Shown here: piece after piece, positions 57,291 to 64,000 of the stretch
Position numbering within the stretch: the stretch's first letter is position 1
Layout: the number at the start of each line of letters is the position of its first letter
Assembly (NCBI GenBank): GCA_902728285.1
Contig: CACVBU010000871.1
Location: 310,001 to 374,000, forward strand
Source of the DNA: Clytia hemisphaerica
Lineage: Eukaryota > Cnidaria > Hydrozoa > Leptothecata > Clytiidae
Direction of reading: 5' to 3'
Length of the DNA: 64,000 nt
The notes under the pieces: model-generated
Told to the model about the DNA's origin: nothing
What the model saw: the letters and a program-made list of their open reading frames with translations, nothing else
The model's database searches: none
Translations under genes and position numbers: made by a program

Positions 57291-58038
57291 AAGTTTTGAT
57301 ATTTATTCAATTCAACATGACATTGTGCCTATAAGGTATTATGTTGTAGTTTCCAGGGAGGTTGGTACAAGAAAAGTTCTTAATACCCCTGTATAATTTT
57401 TATTTAGAATAGTCCATGAAGAGAGTGCACTATCTTTTGTTTACTCCAGTCATTTTTTCTTTTGCTATTTAAGAGAAATTATGCTATAACCATGTAAATT
57501 GATGGAAAAAAGAACACTACTTTTCATGACCCATGGTAAGGCCCAAAATCAGCGATTTTGAACTTAAAGAAAGTTCTGAACATTTGCAAAATAATTGGGA
57601 AAAAATGAAAATTCTCAAACAAAAACTGGCTTCAATGGCAGAAATACTTGAATCTGATTGAAGAATGTTTTCGACTAAAAAAATGAGACTTTGAAGATTA
57701 AAAAGTATATATGCCAGTATATGCTGAAATTTTTACCTGAGTGATTTTGACATTTTTTTCTAGGTTTTCAACATTTTCTAGAATTATTTTTTTCAAGCTT
57801 TAAACATTTCGTGAATTGCTCTTTCAAAAAAAATTTTTAAAGACATCTAAAAACTTTGCAAAAAAGGCCTAAATTTGTGATAATTGGGAAAGCTGCTGCT
57901 CAGGAATGTTTGTTTGAGTATATACCAATAAAGGTTTAAGATTTTTTCAAAATTTAAGTTTAAACTCTCACCTTATTTATCATTTAGACTAATTTTCGAT
58001 TGTTAAACACAACAAAAGAGTTTTGACAAACAAAAATC
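57291..58038. other. Region upstream of the 58-kb gene
   Basis: AT-rich, without clear repeats or exons. The promoter of the gene starting at 58039 should lie near its right end; no TATA box is obvious. Confidence 0.4.
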
Positions 58039-61000
58039 ATGGATGGTAACAGAAGCTATCGTAATGGTGGGAGTAGCAGTCATGGTGCAGATTTTGCACG
58101 GAAGCATGATGACATCAAACTGACCAAAGAAGAAACAGAATTTTTGGAGAAACAGTTTTTGAAGTATTTAAGTCAAGAAATGGAGAAAAACTCATCAAAT
58201 TGGAATCAATTTTATGATATTTTGAAAGAAGAAACTACTAGTGGTGCGTCAGGAAGGCAAGCAGATGGGAGTGATGGTTCTAATCACGAAACTGCTACAC
58301 AGGGTAAGTGAGTCGTATCTAATTCAGGACGATTTTTTTTGGCGAAATTTCACAACAAATCTTTTTATAGGAATAGGAAGCAGATGACAAGTCTGTTAGC
58401 CAGCTTTTAGAAATTGATTTTAGAATAACGTCAAACTATAACTTGCTGATAGAATTATTCAAAAACACATTATGCACCTTTGTAAATCCACATATTTTTA
58501 TGAAATAAAACAAATAAAAACAGAAAGTAGTTAGAAAGTTTTTTCGGTTTTCAACATAATGAGGAGATTCAAGTTCAAGATAAAATTGTTATTCTGTAAC
58601 TTTTATTTTTTATAGTTCCCTTAATAATAGGGTGGGGCGTCAAATGTCAAAGTCAGAAAATTCAAGATGTAGTGTTTTTTTATGAAAATTTAACCTATTG
58701 TGAGGCATTCTGCGCAATTTTTAAGGTCAGAAGTTCAAAATTGGCCGAACCCCCCTGGGGGTACTGATTCGCACTACAGGCAAAAATTGGAAAAAATGGC
58801 TTTTTCTGGCCTTTTCAGGCCTGTAAATATGTCAAAACTATTGCAAATCTTATTTTTTTCACTTGCTGTACTAAATTTTATGAAGAATCAACAAAATAAT
58901 CATATTGGATTGAAAATTGTGCCCATTAGAGCCCTAAAAGAGCCGTTTTAAGCCAATTTTGGGTAGCAAAATGCTTTTTAAGGCCAATTTTGCAAGCTCA
59001 TAAACTTTAAACTTATCGATTCACATGCCTCAAATTTTCAGAGATGGAAGTCTTCAATAAAGTCTTTAAGCAAAATGAATTTCAAGTTTTTAACTTTTTT
59101 CAAAAAATCATAATGGCGTCTTCAAAAATCGCTTTTTAGCAAAAAAAAATCATATTTCTCAAAAAATAGCATTTTTTAAGGCAAGCTTCTACAAACTGAG
59201 TTTAAATGCTGACTGAAATTTTTTTTGCAGTGATAGTATACTGGAGATACTCCAGGGAAATCAAAATCATTTGCGTCTGGGATGGGTCTATGTCCGCCAT
59301 TATGGAAATAAAATCCCTGCTAATAGCCATTTTTCAGGCCAAAAACCCAAATTTGGACTGAAAAAATCTCTGAAATGTCAATAGACATGAGTCCAAATTT
59401 TCTTGCAGTGATAGTATTCTGGAAATACTACAGGAAAATCAAAGTCATCTGGGCTTGGGATTTGGGTATATCCACCATTTTGGAATTGAAATTCCTGCTA
59501 AAACGCAATATTTCAATCAAAAATCCAATTTTTGACTCAAAAAATCTTAAAAATGGCAATAGACATGAACCTAAAATCTTTTTGCAGTGATTGTCTTCTG
59601 GAAATACTCCAGGGAAATCAAAATTGTTTGGGTTTAGGATTAGGGTATATCCGCCATTATGGAATTGAAATATGTGTTAAAACTGGCTAAAATACAACGT
59701 TTCAAGCAAAAAACCCGTTTTTGAATAAAAATTGCTCTAAAATGACAATAGACATGGACCCAAATTTTTTTGCAGTGATAGTCTTCTGGAAATACTCCAG
59801 GGAAATCAAAATTGTTTGGGTTTAGGATTTGGGTACATCCGCCATTATGGAATTGAAATATGTGTTAAAACTGGCTAAATTGTAACATTTCAAGCAAAAA
59901 TATTATATTGACTTAAAAACTGCTCTAATATGGCAATAGACATGAACCTAAAATCTTTTTGCAGTGATAGTGTTCTGTAAAGACTCTAAGGGTAAAAACT
60001 ATTCAGGTATAACATGCTTCTGGGACCGCATTTTTTAAACTGAAGCCAGTTTTAAAATGTATATAATATTTCAAGCTAAAATTCAATCTTTTTTTCGTTT
60101 TTTTGACGGAACAAGTCTTGAAAATGGAAATGTAAGTGGGCTATAAAGAATTGTTGAGTGAAATGGGATTTTTTAAATAATATATTTCAACTAGTATTTC
60201 TAAATTAAAGGATTGTAAATTCACATTCTTTGCTTAATATAATATACAAAATATTTAGTCAATTATGATGTATCGGATGGAAATATGTAGCATTTTAACA
60301 GAGATTTCATTTCCATAAGGGTGGATGTAAACAAATCTCAGACTGAAATGATTTTGTTTTTCCAGGAATATTCACAGAATACTATCACTTCAAAAAAATT
60401 TGGGTCCATGTCTATTGTCATTTTAGAGCAATTTTTATTCAAAAACGGGGTTTTTGCTTGAAACGTTGTATTTTAGCCAGTTTTAACACATATTTCAATT
60501 CCATAATGGCGGATATACCCAAATCCTAAACCCAAACAATTTTGATTTCCCTGGAGTATTTCCAGAAGACTATCACTGCAAAAAGATTTTAGGTTCATGT
60601 CTATTGCCATTTTTAAGATTTTTTGAGTCAAAAATTGGATTTTTGATTGAAATATTGCGTTTTAGCAGGAATTTCAATTCAAAAATGGTAGATATACCCA
60701 AATCCCAAGCCCAGATGACTTTGATTTTCCTGTAGTATTTCCAGAATACTATCACTGCAAGAAAATTTGGACTCATGTCTATTGACATTTCAGAGATTTT
60801 TTCAGTCCAAATTTGGGTTTTTGGCCTGAAAAATGGCTATTAGCAGGGATTTTATTTCCATAATGGCGGACATAGACCCATCCCAGACGCAAATGATTTT
60901 GATTTCCCTGGAGTATCTCCAGTATACTATCACTGCAAAAAAAATTTCAGTCAGCATTTAAACTCAGTTTGTAGAAGCTTGCCTTAAAAAATGCTATTTT

Positions 61001-63208
61001 GAGAAATATGATTTTTTTTTGCTAAAAAGCGATTTTTGAAGACGCCATTATGATTTTTTGAAAAAAGTTAAAAACTTGAAATTCATTTTGCTTAAAGACT
61101 TTATTGAAGACTTCCATCTCTGAAAATTTGAGGCATGTGAATCGATAAGTTTAAAGTTTGAGCTTGCAAAATTGGCCTTAAAAAGCATTTTGCTACCCAA
61201 AATTGGCTTAAAACGGCTCTTTTAGGGCTCTAATGGGCACAATTTTCAATCCAATATGATTATTTTGTTGTTTCTTCATAAAATTTAGTACAGCAAGTGA
61301 AAAAAATAAGATTTGCAATAGTTTTGACATATTTACAGGCCTGAAAAGGCAAGAAAATGCCATTTTTTCCAATTTTTGCCTGTAGTGCGAATCAGTACCC
61401 CCAGGGGGGTTCGGCCAATTTTGAACTTCTGACCTTAAAAATTGCGCAGAATGCCTCACAATAGGTTAAATTTTCATAAAAAAACACTACATCTTGAATT
61501 TTCTGACTTTGCCCCAAAAATGACTGTTGACGCCCTACCCTATTAATAATTTGCTTGCGTTGTTTGTGCTTACAATTAAAAGTGCGATTAAAAACAATCT
61601 TCCAAAGAGATAAAAAGAAATAATTTTCCTTAACATTTCAGGTAGTTCCAAAGCATCTCAAGACACCTCAGCTCAGCACAACAAAGGTTTCAAGGTAAAC
61701 ACAGAGAAAACTAAACAACAATACAGGGGAACAAACAATGAAGAACAATCAAAATGGAAGAATAAGCAAAACCAAACAACGAATCATGCCAGTCAACAGA
61801 AACATCATACCGAACAAAGAAACTCTCAACAGCCAAAGGCGCAAAAAGAGCAACCCAACACTGACAATGGTCCATTTAGCAGTACTGAAAATAACAAAAG
61901 TACCAAACAATCCAAAACCAAAAAAGGTAGAAAGGCTGAAACTGAAAAGGAACGTCCAAGGGCTAAACAAAAGCATTCTGCTAAAACACCTACAGCTAAT
62001 TCTCAACAAAATACATCATCCACGCCGAAGAAATCAACTAAAACAGACAAAAGAAAATTGTTGAGGATCCTGCTCCAAGCACAAACATAGTAGTGAAAAT
62101 CTTGAGGATTATCAAAGAAGTATTGATTATCTTTGCGTGTTTTGCTCTGATGATTCTATTGTTCGCATTGAAGTTTCTATGGGCTGTTAGTAAAAAGATT
62201 TTGAAGTACACGTTGCTGTTGATTCTCTATGTTGTGGCAACGTTAGTATTCATGATGATATTTTTTTTTTCCCAAATTCTTATAAAAATTTTCCCAATGT
62301 ATTACCTTAAAAGGGAAGAAATTTTCGCGGGAATTTAATTTCGGTTGGTCAAATTATTTTTTTTCGCAGGAATTTAATTTCGCGGTTCATCAATTTTCGA
62401 AAAATTTGAGGGAATTTAATTTCGCGGTTGCAGTATATTTTTGACCAAAAACGTTATTAAATAAGCAAAAAAACTGTTTTATAAGGCTTGAAATAGTACA
62501 AATTTGGGGGAATGCGTGAAATAAATTAAATTTCGCGGGAATTTAATTTCGCGGATCAACCGCAAAATTTTGTTCCGCAAAAATTTCTTCCCTTAAGGTA
62601 CTTAACCAAAGGAAAAAATGATGCATCAAATGAAAGAAAATCAGAAAAGTTACAATGCAGCACATGCATAATCATGAATTGTAATCTACATGATTTTTGT
62701 TCAAAACACTTTGATTAACAAAAAAGTAGAACTCCATTCTTCTTGCAAATACAAAAAATACATAAATACATAAAATTTTGACTTAGGTCATTGATTCATT
62801 AATTTGTGTCTTTATTTATTAAAGTAGTGCCAAGGAATGGATCTTGGATACTGTACGATCAGAATTTCTGTCCTTTTAATACTATTTCTAGAGGACCCAT
62901 CATCATTTAATTGTACTGTACATTTTAAAAACTAAATCTTTTCACTTTTACTTTTACAGTCTTTTGGGATTTTGTATGATGATAAACCAACGCTACCAAA
63001 TCATCACCAAGCTCATCAAATTTACCAACAATGCTTTAGAAGTTATTCATCTGGTCCTGGGAATAGATCTCAAAGGATGGTTTCGTCGCCGTGGTAACAG
63101 ATCTTCAACAAAATCGACTTTTGATGATGGCCCCCCTCCTCCTTTGCCAGAAAATTCTGAAAATGCTATACAGTTTTTATTGAAAGAAAACCCAGAGCGA
63201 CCATACAG
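58039..63208 (+). CDS. Multi-pass membrane protein, possibly DNAJC14-like; 5' part only, with a frame break
   Basis: Exons 58039-58303, 61642-62298 and 62960-63208, continuing past the window or beyond. Splice sites GTAAGT/TTTCAG (phase 1) and GTATTA/TTTACAG (phase 2). Exon 1 starts MDGNRSYRNGGSSSHGADF and contains KLTKEETEFLEKQFLKYL. Exon 2 begins as a hydrophilic Gln/Lys/Asn-rich stretch, then shifts frame near 62050-62057: one extra A in the run AGAAAATTG would join it to IVEDPAPSTNIVV and at least two membrane segments (about 62095-62295, ILRIIKEVLIIFACFALMIL onward). Without the shift the frame ends at TAG 62088-62090. Exon 3 has a further amphipathic/hydrophobic part, RRRGNRSS, a PPPPLP run and ENAIQFLLKENPERPYR. 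A charged N-terminus, clustered membrane segments and then a short linker recall DNAJC14-type J-proteins, but the J domain itself is not seen, so this is a weak guess. Confidence 0.6.
58624..61552. mobile_element. 2.9-kb fold-back element filling intron 1 of the 58-kb gene
   Basis: TAATAGGGTGGGGCGTCAA at the left is mirrored by TTGACGCCCTACCCTATTA at the right. The arms (about 58624-59990 and 60300-61552) are inverted copies of about 1.25-1.35 kb with high identity. Toward the middle each arm contains tandem units of about 180 bp starting TTTTTGCAGTGATAGT: five on the left (near 59229, 59405, 59585, 59772, 59961) and four on the right. The mirrored 83- and 71-codon frames in the two arms are by-products. 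Confidence 0.85.
62303..62604. mobile_element. MITE directly behind a splice donor, 'CCTTAAGGGAAGAAAT' ends
   Basis: TACCTTAAAAGGGAAGAAAT at the left and its inverse AATTTCTTCCCTTAAGGTA at the right, with TA as the likely target duplication. TTTCGCGG words recur inside. It begins four bases after the GT that ends exon 2 of the 58-kb gene. Confidence 0.75.
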
Positions 63209-64000
63209 GTGTCATATAATTTTCATATATTGATAGCCCCTAATAAAAGATCTTCTTTTTAAGAAAGTGAATTTTCTCGAGAATTGAGTTGTAGATGTGT
63301 CATCTTTTTTGGACCTACCTCGGAGGTCCAATAAATTAACCGATGTCCGTCCGTCCATTCGTCCGTCGTCGTTCGTCCGTCTGTTACCAGCTTTTCTCAG
63401 GATTGGCTCATTTAGTTTTTTATGATTTTTGGCACACTGATTTCGAAAAACATTTTTTTCCGGCCGAAAATGCCGGAAATATAGCGGAAAAAAACGGTTT
63501 TTTGACATTTTCTCGAAATTTCATTCTTAGTTTTTTCTGATTTTCTTTGCAGAAAGATGTGTATTCGCAATGCTCAAAACATGAGCGAGTTCAATTTTTG
63601 AGAAAAAATTTTTTTCCGGCCGGAAATTTCCGTCTTTGCAGATTTACATTGGATTTTTTTCGTTTTATGCCTTTGTATTTTAAAAAAAAAACATTATTTA
63701 TAAGAATGTCCACGATTAAGCATGGTTCAATTTTTAATGAAACTGATTTTGGTACAGGAGCTTTCTAAAAATCGCCAGAACAGCCGAGAATGGCAGGCTT
63801 TCTTGAATTTCTCGAGTTGTTCTTGTATTATTCTGCATTTTCATACTATTGTTGTCATTTTTCGATTGTCATATTACATCAATCTTCAGGTAGCTCCATT
63901 CAGCATGTAGCTTGTTGTTTTGGAAAGGAGGGATAAGCTTTTAATTTTGATTGGTTATTTTATGATATTCTTAGGTTGTTCTCAAATGAGTAAAATAGTT
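63209..64000. other. Intron sequence with a repeat fragment; no exon seen
   Basis: GGACCTACCTCGGAGGTCC at 63313-63331, followed by CCGTCCGTCC words, is the inverse of the end of the element at 39885-40772 (GGACCTCC...GTAGGTCC). Further right only AT-rich DNA. The next exon of the 58-kb gene was not found here. Confidence 0.45.

Noticed and set aside
56890..57291. Several frames reading RMRSIASNAFDCFE-type repeats
   Set aside because: Produced by the 19-bp minisatellite on both strands; not protein-coding.
58700..61459. Identical 83- and 71-codon frames on opposite strands
   Set aside because: They are the same sequence read from the two arms of the fold-back element and have no domain or splice support.

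Overview
The window is eukaryotic nuclear DNA from an animal. It is AT-rich, its genes are split by GT-AG introns, and much of the rest is short inverted-repeat transposons (MITEs), many nested in one another. A secreted ShKT-type cysteine-rich peptide, a GPI-anchored Ly6/uPAR protein and a DD3-3-type membrane protein together suggest a non-vertebrate metazoan. A cnidarian is a reasonable guess, but this is inference and no species is claimed.

Layout. 1-3.1 kb: a tRNA-derived SINE with clean target duplications, then MITEs. 3.1-4.3 kb: a small minus-strand gene for an 88-residue secreted ShKT-like peptide, facing a possible plus-strand terminal exon. 5.2-6.7 kb: a three-exon Ly6/uPAR gene. 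6.7-11.2 kb: MITE-filled intergenic DNA. 11.3-23.3 kb: a complete 15-exon gene for a 763-residue DD3-3-like type I membrane protein. 23.8-32.0 kb: about 19 tandem copies of a 440-bp unit carrying a decayed tRNA-like sequence. 32.9-43.9 kb: a minus-strand gene for a lysine-rich, acidic/basic, probably nuclear protein; its third intron holds a deleted tyrosine-recombinase (DIRS/Ngaro-type) retrotransposon. 43.9-58.0 kb: no convincing gene, only layers of nested transposons, a 1.1-kb inverted repeat with tRNA-Met-like arms, minisatellites and a segmental duplication. 58.0-64 kb: the 5' part of a plus-strand gene with a charged N-terminus and several membrane segments, possibly related to DNAJC14; its first intron holds a 2.9-kb fold-back element, and its second exon has a one-base frame break.

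The two small secreted-protein genes, the DD3-3 gene, the lysine-rich gene and the 58-kb gene were assembled by hand from splice sites with matching intron phases. The first three give uninterrupted reading frames from start to stop. The genes do not form an obvious pathway. The secreted and cell-surface products sit on the left, and the nuclear and membrane candidates on the right.
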